In this document: in pieces, positions 11,500 to 21,724 of the stretch
Position numbering within the stretch: the first letter of the stretch is position 1
Layout: every line of letters begins with the position of its first letter
Origin: Harmonia axyridis
Lineage: Eukaryota > Arthropoda > Insecta > Coleoptera > Coccinellidae
Direction of reading: 5' to 3'
DNA: 64,000 nucleotides
Assembly: GCF_914767665.1 (NCBI RefSeq)
Contig: NC_059504.1
Span: 23,042,001-23,106,000 of the forward strand
Translations under genes and position numbers: made by a program
The notes under the pieces: model-generated
The model's database searches: none
What the model was told of the DNA's origin: nothing
What the model saw: the letters and a program-made list of their open reading frames with translations, nothing else

Positions 11500-12600
11500 C
11501 TTCAACAAACACCAAAAGGTTATGAATATTTTTCTATATTTATCTGAATTTGAGGTCATTTGATACCTTATTTTCTATTTTAAACTTAGATATAATAAAA
11601 CATCCTCAAAAAATCAAAAATTCAAAATACACAAACAAAACACCTCTCTGTCAGATCACATCTTGATTTTGGAATTCACTCGCTAGATGGCGAATTATAC
11701 TACCGGATACCCAAATGCTACTTACCCTAGGGCCTAGAGCATATTATAAACTATAAACTTGAACGTATATCTACTCGACATGCCTCAGTAAAAATTTACA
11801 CTCTCTTTTATAAAACCTATGTAATCCATTATCCAAATTTCAATACTAGGTAAAACTTTGAGTTAGGTACTAGTCTGCAACACATACTTTAAGAAGCATG
11901 TAAACATTGTATATATCCCCTTGTATATATAACTCTGTAACATATTTTATAGAAATTTATATTAAACTGCTGTACAGCAAAAAAAAAAAGAGTTGTTTTT
12001 CTTCAAGCACTTGAACGTATTGAAAGAAAGTATCAACATGAGGACATGAAATAATGATACGATGATACTTTGACCTGGATATAGCTAAATTGTGATGTCG
12101 TCATCATTTCTTTGAGCCCCAAAGGTAAAAATGTAGTGAAACATAATTCATTTCACCAACTTGAACAGACATCAAAAGGTAATGAATTGTTTTGAATACC
12201 TATATTTATTTGAATTAGAATTCAATTAATGATTTATTGTCTATTTTGAAGTTTTGAACTTAGAGATAATATGAAACATCCTCAGAGGGTCGAAAAATTC
12301 AAAATATACCAATAAAATACCTTTTTGCCAGATCACATCTCGATTTTGAATTTCGCTCACTAGATGGCGAATTATACTACCGGATACCCAAATACCACTT
12401 ACCCTATATCATACAGCATATTATATCCTGAAAATACGGACTACAAACTTGAAAGGGTTGAAAAGAAGGAATTAGCATGAAGATTTTTACATGAAGTAGC
12501 TAAATGATGATCTTTGAACTAAATATAGGAATATATCTACATTGTTTGTTCTTCCTTAGATCTTTGAGCCCCAAAAGTGAATAGTGAATTTCGTCTCGAG
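11500..12600. repeat. Direct duplication of a ~285-bp and flanking segment
   Basis: The segment at about 11505-11760 recurs at about 12165-12450. The best conserved core, GATGGCGAATTATACTACCG, is at 11686 and at 12364, followed by GATACCCAAAT and TACTTACCCT / CACTTACCCT. Similarity resumes after an insertion in the first copy and ends at TTTGAGCCCCAAA in both (about 12113 and 12573). Identity is imperfect, so the duplication is not recent. No reading frame is shared. Confidence 0.65.
11769..12009 (+). mobile_element. Poly(A)-bearing insertion inside the first duplicated copy
   Basis: The first copy of the duplication carries about 240 bases missing from the second, flanked by an 11-base direct repeat, CTTGAACGTAT, at 11758-11768 and 12010-12020. 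The insert contains ATTAAA at about 11960 and then, after some 14 bases, a run of 11 A residues at 11980-11990. This resembles the 3' end of a polyadenylated transcript inserted by LINE machinery. About 19 bases after the A run are unexplained and weaken the reading. The source transcript cannot be identified. Confidence 0.4.
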
Positions 12601-13251
12601 AATATCCACTCTAATGAAATAGAAAATCATAAGCATTTGTGCGGAGTTTTTTGACGTTTTCATGGCTATAATCGATATCGATAATAAACCAACCGTAAAT
12701 GAATGATTTTCACTGATTGCAAGGCATGAAACCGGTCAAGTATCTCAGGAAATAGCCAATTCTCTCGGTAACGGTACCGACAAATTCATGAAATTAAGTA
12801 GAACTCAATCCTGTCATATACCGGGTATTACAAAAACAAATGGAAATTACACTTGCTCGGATAATTATTCGTAATTAAATTAATTATGGAGATGAGAAGT
12901 CAATTACGCTTTTTAGTTGCCACGCACATTCTCAAAAATTTGAAATGACCGACTGGTTTGCTAGTTGCATGCGGTTCAATGGCGGATAATGATGAGGATT
13001 TGTGCGCTTGTTTTCTATGGTTGGTCGGGAAGAAAGTCATTAAGAGGATTTAAAGATAATTTGCAACATAAGAGCCATTTTGTAGTACTTATTCGCAGTT
13101 TTCGTTAAAAAAAAACATTCGAGAATATATTCTTTATTTGTATACAGGGTGTTGGGCAAACATGCGGCAAAAATTCAAGAGGTTAGTCCTTGGACTATTT
13201 TGAGGATATTTTTTCTTTGATTATTTTTGAAAAAGCACTTCGTTGCGAATA
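12601..13251. other. Spacer with one solitary TACAGGGTGTTG transposon end
   Basis: Nothing coding was recognised. At 13143 the string TACAGGGTGTTGGGC looks like the terminus of a TA-inserting element, but I found no mirror-image partner downstream. The next element begins at 13252. Confidence 0.4.
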
Positions 13252-15327
13252 TACCGGGTGAGTCTTTGACTTGTACATATATTTTAACCGAAGATTCTTG
13301 AGGTCAAAAGAAACACTTTTTTCATTTACCATTTTTTCCGATTCGGCCCTGTTAAAAAGATATAGCCATTTTAAATTTTCATAATGAGCTAATTCACCCC
13401 TGGTAACCGGAACACTGAAGTTTCCGCAAGTATAAGATATACAATTTGAATCTTGGAAATACGCTACTAGATTGGAAAAACCATCATAAACTCACTTTTA
13501 ACATTCCATTTGTTGAAAAAAGTAGTATTTATAATACAATAAATGAGTTATCCCAATTTCATTGACGATAAAGATTAAATATTTTTCTCTTGATTTTCTA
13601 TTTCATTTTCGATAATCATAACGAATTGAGCTTGCTACCACCCATATTAGCTTAGCTCTGATATTCATAATTCATATCCATTCATTTATTATATCGCATT
13701 TATAATATATCGTTGTTTATTTCATTTCGTACAAGAATTGCCATTTAACCTCACATTCTCAAATAAATAAATCTGTAAAAGTTCTAACACAGACTAGTAG
13801 TCTGTGGTTTTAAGTTTAAACCTCAAATTTCGAGTGTTGCGAATTTAAACACAGCAGTTCGAATAATGTATGTTCTAACCTAAAATATTCATTAACAAAT
13901 TACACTGTTGTTGTTATTACGATATTTGATATTATGTTAGCATGAAATGAAAATCATCGAAGATTCGAAGAATTCCAACAGAATATTAAAGTTCCATACA
14001 TATTTTCGAGAAATTTAAAAACAATTTCCAAAATAATTGTGTGGATACAAAATAAATAAGTGTGCATTCTGATAGAAAGTAATTCCTTTATGAAATGAAG
14101 CATTTGATTTGTTGATCTGCTTCAATATTTTTGGAGTCATCAGTGTGAAAATATGGAAATGAAGTTTTATGGCTCTGTAATCAATGGAAAATGTTAGACT
14201 CCACGTGTAATCAAATTTGTTCTTTAATATGTACCTACATTATAGCCAACTCTACTTCTTGATTCATCTTGATTTTGCCATTGAAAATAAATGAGAAGTA
14301 TTCAATATAAATATCCACAGTTGAATATCCTGTTTCTTTCAACTCACCCATTTGTTTTCATATTCAAACAATTATGGCACTCTTGGAAGTATGTCAATCA
14401 TATGCTCTAGGATGAATTTATGGAATAGCAAAAGAATAAAAGTATTTAATCTCAATCACATGAAAATTTGTCTAGTATGTACTTAGTGGTATGTTTCGAT
14501 GTGAGTTTGAATGACCCTCGAAGAATACAGTATTGTTCCATAGCAGCAGTCTTTAGTGGGATATTGACTGTTATCATTATAATGGGACTATTTTGTGAAA
14601 ACTTTTTTAAACATGGGCTTTATGGGAAATCTGGACTTTTCAAAATAGAATGTTGATTTTAATGAAGTATCTTCTTATTATAAGAGCTGTGTCAAAGCTC
14701 AGTAATTTGTAATCAAATAGAAGAGTTGAGGTGAGCTTATTCAAATAACTTCATTTTCAAACTAAGTTGGCTAGTACTTCAATTCTAAAATCTGAGACAT
14801 GACATCATAGTAAATATTCATTTCTGTGGTTTTTTTTCCACAACAGAACATAGTTGCATTTACCCAAAGTACCCAATTCTTCGAATTTCACAGATATATT
14901 TTTTTTAAGATCGAGTTACTCGAAAACGGCGCATTGTAGGAGAACATATGAAGAATACTTTTATTTTTCAAATTAGCCAAATATTGTTCAATGAACGTTC
15001 AAATTACTTTTGAGAGTAGGGTTCTTCGAATTTCTGGTATTTTTATGTGATGTTATGTTCATAACAAAGAAACTGAAAGATGTGTAGGAAATCTTGTGTT
15101 CGGAGAAGATGTATCACATCAAGGAAAAGCTATATTCCAAAAATCATTTCCTTGAATAGAACCATTTACGAGATATAGCTGAAAATCACATTTTTTTATC
15201 GATTTTCAACAGCCTGTATCTTTGTAACCGGGACGAATCGGAAAAAACTATAAGGGAAAAAAGTGTTTCTTTTGACCTCAGAAATCTTCGGTTGAAATAT
15301 ATGTACAAGTCAAAGACTCACCCTGTA
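13252..15327. repeat. 2.1-kb TA-flanked inverted-repeat element
   Basis: TACCGGGTGAGTCTTTGACT at 13252 mirrors AGTCAAAGACTCACCCTGTA ending at 15327. The arms match for about 120 bases, including GAGGTCAAAAGAAACACTTT near 13300 and its mirror near 15280. The interior has no transposase-like frame; the longest, 62 codons at 14468-14656, has a membrane-like stretch but no homology that I recognise. A non-autonomous Tc1/mariner-type element is the best call. Confidence 0.65.
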
Positions 15328-15452
15328 TAGGACGAAACAAATTTTCAAGATTTACTAATAAAAATTACATATAATATATAAGTCAAAGACTCACCCTGTA
15401 TAGGACGAAACAAATTTTCAAAATTTACTAATAAAAATTACATATAACCATG
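15307..15452. repeat. 73-bp tandem duplication of the element's right end
   Basis: Two head-to-tail copies of 73 bases, 15307-15379 and 15380-15452, each start AAGTCAAAGACTCACCCTGT and end in an AT-rich run. They differ at only a few positions. The duplication includes the terminal repeat and flanking DNA, so it copied the junction after insertion. Confidence 0.8.
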
Positions 15453-15838
15453 TGAAAAAGGTAACGAGAGGATTGTTCATAAAACAATGAAAAAAGAATA
15501 AGAATATACCCTCAAAGAGAAGTGCTAACCGTAGACACGTGTTTCGGGCTTTCGACTTTCATCACTACGGTGAAAAAGTGTTAGGGTGGGATGAGCAACA
15601 CTTGAAGGAAAAAATGGAGCAGGAAGATCCAATGAGTTTTCGGGCAACAACCACGTGGGAAGCTATAGGTAAATGCGTGACATCCGAGTCCAGGAACAAT
15701 AATCATGTGGAAAGGGTAATGAGGGGATTATTGATATAACAAGGAGAACAGAATATGAACATACCCTCAAAGAGAATTGTACTAATCGTAGACGCGTGTT
15801 TCGGGCTTTCGGCCCTCATCAGTACGGTGAAAAAGAGT
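15449..15838. repeat. Pair of repeats with GTGTTTCGGGCTTTCG motif
   Basis: Two related stretches, 15449-15579 and 15708-15834, share ACCCTCAAAGAGAA followed by CGTGTTTCGGGCTTTCG and then CTACGGTGAAAAAG or GTACGGTGAAAAAG. Their spacing is about 255 bases. The motif has an imperfect dyad around the GGGCTTTCGGCCC centre and is GC-richer than its surroundings. The open frame at 15539-15739 spans one copy and has no recognised domain. I take it as part of a repetitive element. Confidence 0.5.
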
Positions 15839-15865
15839 AACATGTGACATTTTTTAAACTACAAC

Positions 15866-16038
15866 AATTGCTGAAAATTGCTACCTCCAGCTCAGATGTA
15901 ACCATCCAATCTTCTCCTCATAGACTGCCGAGCTCTTTAAAAAACACCAGGGTCGTTTCTTATTGAGTTACACCTAGCAATTGTCCGATTGTATAAAATA
16001 ATGACATTAGATTGTTTCATAGGAAATAATCCAGGGGG
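15866..16038 (-). pseudogene. IS630/Tc1-like transposase pseudogene, C-terminal piece
   Basis: Read on the minus strand from 16038, the sequence gives LNP then a decayed LDYFL, and after frame changes IRNDPGVF and an arginine-rich SMRRRLD followed by a QQLL-like end. This matches the C-terminal part of insect IS630-type (DUF4817-associated) transposases. The piece is directly continuous with the other half at 20376 once the intervening LINE and one copy of its target duplication are removed, because the duplicated 12 bases lie in the catalytic-region codons. Several frame breaks make it nonfunctional. Confidence 0.6.
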
Positions 16039-16177
16039 GCCGTTCCGAGCGAACAACAGACGCGATCACATCTGTGCCGTTCCGATAAGAGTTATTTAGC
16101 GATTACTTCGAATTAGAATACTGATTTGAAATTATTGAATCAATTTACTTAGAAGTTGAAGCTTCTACAAGACAGTA

Positions 16178-17566
16178 ATGTCTCAAAATAGTGGCGCTTC
16201 TTCAACTATAGCATCAGATGAAGAGGAAAACGGAAATAAACAAATATCAAATAAAAAACGCAAAAAAAGAACCACTGGACGAACTACGAAGAAAAAAAAT
16301 GAGAATCAATCACCAGACATCGTTTTCAAACAACCACTATTGATAGAAAATAACAACGAAAATATTCCGACCCAAATGGAAATCGTTGTCAACAATGAAC
16401 CATCCACATCTGCTATACACACCCAAAATAATCGTCAACAAACAATAATACCACAACCCACAAATTCAACAACAAATGCTTTTATCAAAAATTATTCCGC
16501 TAGAATGAATGAAATCAAATATATGGATTACGCTAATTTATATTACATTAATACAGAAAATATTGAAATGGACAGAATGGAAATGGCAGCAATATGGAGT
16601 GCGAAATTTCCCAATTCAAAAGATGTCATTTTGAAAACCAAATTAGGTTTCATCCTGAAATCCAATAATAATAAGGCAGCACTAATTGAAGCTCTGGAGG
16701 AACTCAAGAAGGAGAAGAAAATTATAATATACAAAGAAACAACAAATCAAAGAAGAACAAGAGAAATTAAAGAGCCCCAACAAACCTATTCAGTAGTAAT
16801 TTCTGCTGTAGAAGTTAGTATAAAAGAAGAAGACATAAGCCAATACCTCAATTCTATAAATATAAAACACAGATATTGCAAGAGAATAATTTCAAGGAAA
16901 AACAATGTCGCAACTAAATTCATCAGAATTATCACTGGAGAAATCGAATCCTTTGAAAATCTCTTGAATAATGGTCTATTTTATTTGAACCGCCACTACT
17001 TAGTATATCCAAGCCACCCACCAGATCCAACTCCGATACCCTGTGGAAAATGCTTGCAATTTGACCACACTACAGAAAATTGCAAAAGCCCTCCAAAATG
17101 TTCGAAATGTCAAGGTCCACACAAGATGTCACAATGTAGAACCAATAACACACCCAAGTGTCTAGCCTGCGGTGCAGAAGACCATTTAGCATGGTCTCTG
17201 AAGTGTCCTAAACATCCTAAGAAACCCATTGAAGGCATCCCCAATACCATTATTAAGATAATGAACAGAAAAACTAGGGATATAGAGGATTTATCCAAAA
17301 AAACGAAGAGGATTCACGCTCCCATCTCGATGCACGACGATATTATTAACACATACCTCCGTAAAATAAACAAACCTAAGAATATCAACAGAAACGAACT
17401 CTTACTGAAATTAAAAAAAAGATTCATCAACCAATATAATGTGGATACTACAGCCGTCTTTTGGGGTAACAAAGTGTATGTGTTGATGTTCGACTTGGAT
17501 GACCCAGATGAGCCTTCCCCCACAGAGTCAATGTATAATAACTTGAACATTCATGTCGAAAATTAA
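16178..17566 (+). CDS. LINE ORF1, zinc-knuckle RNA-binding (Gag-like) protein
   Basis: A 462-residue protein starting at ATG 16178. The first 100 residues are lysine-, serine- and asparagine-rich with a basic KKRKKR cluster near residue 26. Three zinc knuckles follow: CGKCLQFDHTTENC at about 289-302 (CX2CX4HX4C), CSKCQGPHKMSQC at about 308-320 (CX2CX3HX4C) and CLACGAEDHLAWSLKC at about 328-343 (CX2CX4HX6C). This triplet is typical of jockey and I-type ORF1 proteins, which bind the element RNA and form the particle used for reverse transcription. The tail beyond residue 343 is about 120 residues long. The stop overlaps the ORF2 start in another frame, which suggests coupled termination and reinitiation. 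Confidence 0.9.
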   Translation: MSQNSGASSTIASDEEENGNKQISNKKRKKRTTGRTTKKKNENQSPDIVFKQPLLIENNNENIPTQMEIVVNNEPSTSAIHTQNNRQQTIIPQPTNSTTNAFIKNYSARMNEIKYMDYANLYYINTENIEMDRMEMAAIWSAKFPNSKDVILKTKLGFILKSNNNKAALIEALEELKKEKKIIIYKETTNQRRTREIKEPQQTYSVVISAVEVSIKEEDISQYLNSINIKHRYCKRIISRKNNVATKFIRIITGEIESFENLLNNGLFYLNRHYLVYPSHPPDPTPIPCGKCLQFDHTTENCKSPPKCSKCQGPHKMSQCRTNNTPKCLACGAEDHLAWSLKCPKHPKKPIEGIPNTIIKIMNRKTRDIEDLSKKTKRIHAPISMHDDIINTYLRKINKPKNINRNELLLKLKKRFINQYNVDTTAVFWGNKVYVLMFDLDDPDEPSPTESMYNNLNIHVEN

Positions 17567-20243
17567 AATATTATATAATAACATCAATAGCTACATCCCA
17601 AAGAAACACCTGACCAACCACTTTATAGAACAAAACAACATAAAGTGTGCTATGTATGTAGAAGCCAAGATCAAAGACTCTCACAATGTTAATTACAGGG
17701 ACTGGACGATAATCAAGAAAATTGGGCACAAAGAGCAGAATACAAGAGGTGGAAGTTTAATCCAATGTCATCCATCCTTAAAAATCAGCAAAGAAAACCC
17801 ACCAGTGGTAAACAATCCTATGAATGAAGTTACTCACTTTAGTGTACCATTTAAAAATGACAAGTTACACATATTTTTGGTGTACTTTCATCCAAACAGC
17901 CTGATAGAGGAAACACTGTTTACCAAAGCTTCAATATATCAGTATGCCATTATAGTGGGGGATTTCAATGCCGGCACAAGAAGAAAGATGAAACCTATTG
18001 AACAATTCCTTAAGAACAGTAACTTCGCAAGAGCTGAAACACCCCCGACATTCCTTATGGAGGGAAATGAAGATACCACTCCTGACTTAATTCTATATTC
18101 AAGGAACATCAAGCAGAATATATCAAAAATACAAATATCACCTGATTTGGGTTCTGATCATCTTGCATTTGTGATAGAATTTGACATGGACATAGAACCA
18201 GAATATACTGAGCAGAGGATTGCATACAACTACAAGATGAGCAAGATAACAAAGATTGATAAGGAGATGGAAAAATTTATTGAGGAAAATGGTAACACAC
18301 CACTAAGCGAACCATACATCGAATCCTTCAATAAGAAACTATCAGAGTCCATCAAGAAGCATACTCCCAAAATAAAGAAACACCCATTCTTACATGAGCT
18401 GCCGCCTTATATAATTAAATTAATAAAAAATAAAAGAAGAATGTATAGGGAATATTGTGATAACAGAAGTCCAGAACTTAAAAAAGACTTGAATAGATAT
18501 AACAAAAACATCCACAGAATGATTCAACAATACAGAGAGAATAACTGGATTACTGCTTGCAATAATATAAATCAGTCCAAAGGAAAAAAATTTCACAATG
18601 AGGTAAATAAATTATCCAAATATAAGCAATATTTCACTTTACCTATAATGATCAAGAATGGCAGAGAATATAAATCAGATCAAGAGAAGGCACAATTATT
18701 TGCAGAACACTACAAAAAAAGATATAAATTTACCGACGACAACCTCTTTGATAACAGCAATAGAGCTCAAATAGATGAATGGTATGATAGTAATTTCAGA
18801 AGACAAGATGACAGTGTGGAACCAATATCAATAGAAGAAGAAGACTACTACCAACTACTACATAGTTCAAAAAACAGCTCTCCAGGAGATGATAATATTC
18901 CATGGATTGTTCTGAAGAAACTAGATGATACGGTGCATAAACATCTTATAAAAATTTACGAATTCTGCTTGAATGAGTGCATATTCCCTGCTATATGGAA
19001 GACAGGACATATCATTAATATTCCTAAGGCCAATATGGACAGACAGAGATTCGAGAATTACAGACCCATTACCTTATTACCTGTACTTGGAAAACTTTAT
19101 GAAAAAATAATCAGATCAATTCTTTCAACTGATATCGAACAACATATACCGCAGTGCCAATTTGGATTCAGGAACAAAAGATCTACATACCACCCTCTTA
19201 CCATTCTCACATCCAATATACAGAACTCAACATTAAAGAAAATGAAGTCTGCAGTGTTGAGTCTTGATATACAAAAAGCCTTCGACTGTATATGGCATAG
19301 AGGACTACTCTACAAGTTGCATAAAATCAACCTCCCACCCCATCTCATTAAACTGTGTAAGCACTTCCTGGAGGGCAGGACATTGGCTGTCAAAGTTGGA
19401 TTATTTACGTCTTTTTACTTTGTACCTGAGCAGGGCACTCCCCAAGGTTCTCCTCTTTCGACACTACTCTTCAATGTCTTTTGCCATGATATCATCCGAG
19501 AAAATATGAACTCCCTTTACATTTTGCAATTTGCAGACGACACAACTCTGGTATCCCATGCAAAAACATTAAAAACTTGCACACAGAAGCTTCAAGAACT
19601 CCTTGATGAACTCTCCAACTGGTTCCGGAAATGGAGAATGAAGATTAATCCAGACAAGTCGCAGTTTATAATTTTCGACCACAAAATCTCTCCTGCATCA
19701 CCAACTTTGAAGATTAATGGAAAAAGCATAAAACCTGTACCTGCAATCAAATACCTTGGAATGAACATTGATTGTAAATTGAACTTCAACCTACACACCA
19801 AGTTGATGAAGAGAAAAACAATATCAAGAGCCAAATATTTTTCCAAATTAGTTTACAGAAAGCAAGGCATTAACATCAAAAGTGCATCAGTAATATATAA
19901 AACAATCTGTAGACCTTTATTAGAATACGCACACCCAGTGTTTGCCAACTGCAAGCCTCCAGCAATTAAAAATCTCACAGTAGCAGAAACCACCGCATTG
20001 AGAACCATAACCCGAATGAGACATCCTAGAAATCCACTTCATAATCCTCCAAACAGTCTACTTTATCTGAATACCAGAATAGAACCTATTGAGATAAGAA
20101 TGAGCAGACTGAATAAGGCATTCTATTATAGGTTAGTGCAATTGGATGAAGTGATTTCTCAATACCAGGAAGATAGAAGGAATACATCTAAGAGAAAACA
20201 TCCAGAACTCCCACTTATAGCAAAGATCAAAAGTTTGATATGA
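17553..20243 (+). CDS. LINE ORF2, APE endonuclease and reverse transcriptase
   Basis: An 896-residue protein starting ATG 17553, inside the last codons of ORF1. The N-terminal apurinic-type endonuclease shows YNNIN near residue 8, VEAKIK near 36, GDFNA at 136 and GSDHLAF near 200, the catalytic Asn, Glu, Asp and Ser-Asp-His landmarks. The reverse transcriptase follows, with YRPITLLPVLGKLYEK, QFGFRNKRST, LSLDIQKAFDCIWH, PQGSPLSTLLFN and the active-site FADD at about 659-662. The C-terminal region ends near HPELPLIAKIKSLI. It nicks target DNA and copies the element RNA at the nick. No stop or frameshift is seen, and no RNase H domain is evident. A truncated relative is at 23.0-23.6 kb. Confidence 0.92.
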   Translation: MSKIKILYNNINSYIPKKHLTNHFIEQNNIKCAMYVEAKIKDSHNVNYRDWTIIKKIGHKEQNTRGGSLIQCHPSLKISKENPPVVNNPMNEVTHFSVPFKNDKLHIFLVYFHPNSLIEETLFTKASIYQYAIIVGDFNAGTRRKMKPIEQFLKNSNFARAETPPTFLMEGNEDTTPDLILYSRNIKQNISKIQISPDLGSDHLAFVIEFDMDIEPEYTEQRIAYNYKMSKITKIDKEMEKFIEENGNTPLSEPYIESFNKKLSESIKKHTPKIKKHPFLHELPPYIIKLIKNKRRMYREYCDNRSPELKKDLNRYNKNIHRMIQQYRENNWITACNNINQSKGKKFHNEVNKLSKYKQYFTLPIMIKNGREYKSDQEKAQLFAEHYKKRYKFTDDNLFDNSNRAQIDEWYDSNFRRQDDSVEPISIEEEDYYQLLHSSKNSSPGDDNIPWIVLKKLDDTVHKHLIKIYEFCLNECIFPAIWKTGHIINIPKANMDRQRFENYRPITLLPVLGKLYEKIIRSILSTDIEQHIPQCQFGFRNKRSTYHPLTILTSNIQNSTLKKMKSAVLSLDIQKAFDCIWHRGLLYKLHKINLPPHLIKLCKHFLEGRTLAVKVGLFTSFYFVPEQGTPQGSPLSTLLFNVFCHDIIRENMNSLYILQFADDTTLVSHAKTLKTCTQKLQELLDELSNWFRKWRMKINPDKSQFIIFDHKISPASPTLKINGKSIKPVPAIKYLGMNIDCKLNFNLHTKLMKRKTISRAKYFSKLVYRKQGINIKSASVIYKTICRPLLEYAHPVFANCKPPAIKNLTVAETTALRTITRMRHPRNPLHNPPNSLLYLNTRIEPIEIRMSRLNKAFYYRLVQLDEVISQYQEDRRNTSKRKHPELPLIAKIKSLI

Positions 20244-20375
20244 AAAAATGAAATAATAATAACCTTTTACCTTAAACAAATTCAATGTACCAAAAATTGT
20301 TAAAATACAGGCTGAAGGACCCTTGGTCGATGGCCAGTTGCATATGCAATAAAGTACTGTTATTATTATTATTAT

Positions 20376-20710
20376 TAATCCAGGGGGTTTAAGTCCGCGG
20401 ATCGTGCAGGCCATTCGTGAGGTCCACCTCCACCAATCCAGCGATCATTGTATATTGCTATTAAAAACACTCGAGCAACTATACCTTAAAATGAGCTGGT
20501 GCACCATCATGCATAAACCACATTGCATGTCTTGTATCCAATGGTACATCCTCCAGAAACTGAGATGGGTAATACCGTGAGTACCCAACTGGAAAAAAAT
20601 TGTATTAGTGTGGTTTGATGCTTTCTGAAAAATATTCCCTGATAGCAGGATAACCTGATGGGATTTGTGGAAACAATATTATAGAAATTAAGCGTCCCAT
20701 TAGTCACATT
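20376..20710 (-). pseudogene. IS630/Tc1-like transposase pseudogene, central piece
   Basis: Read on the minus strand, the sequence contains MWFMHDGAPAHF, the second catalytic Asp block, and further on WIGGGGPHEWPARSADLN, leading toward the third catalytic position. Those blocks are characteristic of IS630-type DDE transposases. The frame is broken between the two motifs. The LINE target duplication at 20376-20387 marks where the gene was split; the rest is at 15866-16038. The N-terminal part is not visible before the foldback that begins at 20795. Confidence 0.7.
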
Positions 20711-20794
20711 AGTGCGAAAACGACAAAACGTTCAAAAATTTTGTATCTAACGGAAAACCTTTCAAAAGTATTATTTTCAGATACAGGTACAAAT

Positions 20795-21724
20795 GTACCG
20801 GGTTTTTCACCATAATTTGACCCCCCCTTTAACTTTGTTACAAGAAGAAGTACAAAAAAATGTTTTTTACAAAAGTTTCACGAAATCGACTAGTGTTTTT
20901 TTAAAATGATTTCACAAAACGAAATATATACAGAGTGGGCAACATATTGATAGCAACTTCATTTTTTCAAATGGAACATCCTGTATATTTTTATATATTT
21001 GACTAGCTCTTTTTCCCCTGATTTCGAATATATAACATATGTTTGGTCTATCTCTCTCATTCTGAGTACCTCAGAGTTACAAATTTTAAGAATCACCTGG
21101 CAAAAGTAATCAATGTGGAAGGCTGCGATAACTCAAAATGCCCTTTTTTGAGTTATCTCGTTGGCAACGATATGACATACGTTTTTCACTATAAATTAGA
21201 ATTAGATTATTTGGATGCAACTCCATATATTCTCTCCTTGTAGCTTCCTTATTTTTATTGGTCTCTACATAAAGCGAACATATTTCAAATTTTTCCGCTT
21301 CTGTCTAGTGCATATTCAGTGAATAGTTTTATTCAATGACAAACGTGTGTTATATATCATTACCAACGAGATAACTCAAAAAAGGGCATTCTGAATATCG
21401 CAACCTTCTAATTGAAATTACTTATCTTGCCAGGTGGTTCTTAAACTTTGGAACTCTGTGGTACTCACAATAAGAGAGATAGGCCAAACATATGTTATAT
21501 ATTCGAAATCAGGGGAGAAAGAGCTAGTCAAATATATAAAAATGTTCCATTTGAAAAAATGAAGTTGCTATCAATATATTGCCCACTCTGTATATATTTC
21601 GTTTTGTGAAGTCATTTTGAAAAACACTAGTTGATTTCGTGAAACTTTTGTAAAAAAATTTTTTTGTACCTCTCCTAGTAACAAAGTTAAAGGGGGGGTC
21701 AAATTATGGTGAAAAACCCGGTAC
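20795..21724. repeat. 930-bp foldback element with ~375-bp arms
   Basis: GTACCGGGTTTTTCACCATA at 20795 is mirrored by TATGGTGAAAAACCCGGTAC ending at 21724. The arms, about 20795-21176 and 21352-21724, are highly similar, with small length differences, and surround a 175-base spacer. The interior words GAGTTATCTCGTTGG and their mirror mark the inner edges. There is no transposase. The 66-codon frame at 21043-21243 crosses the spacer and has no known motif. Confidence 0.8.

Larger units (their letters stand above)
16039..20375 (+). mobile_element. Full-length jockey-type LINE, both ORFs open
   Basis: The element starts GCCGTTCCGAGCGAAC, has a 139-base 5' leader, ORF1, ORF2, a 3' UTR with AATAAA at 20348 and a TTA-repeat tail at 20360-20375. 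It is flanked by a perfect 12-base target duplication, TAATCCAGGGGG, at 16027-16038 and 20376-20387. Both ORFs are uninterrupted and overlap by 14 bases. Gene order (nucleic-acid-binding protein, then endonuclease-reverse transcriptase) and the zinc-knuckle ORF1 fit the jockey group. It inserted into a decayed DDE transposase gene. An intact structure and perfect target duplication suggest recent movement. Confidence 0.9.

Noticed and set aside
11700..12430. CRISPR-like or satellite array from the repeated GATGGCGAATTATACTACCG word
   Set aside because: Only two copies exist, as part of a single large direct duplication, and this is eukaryotic DNA.
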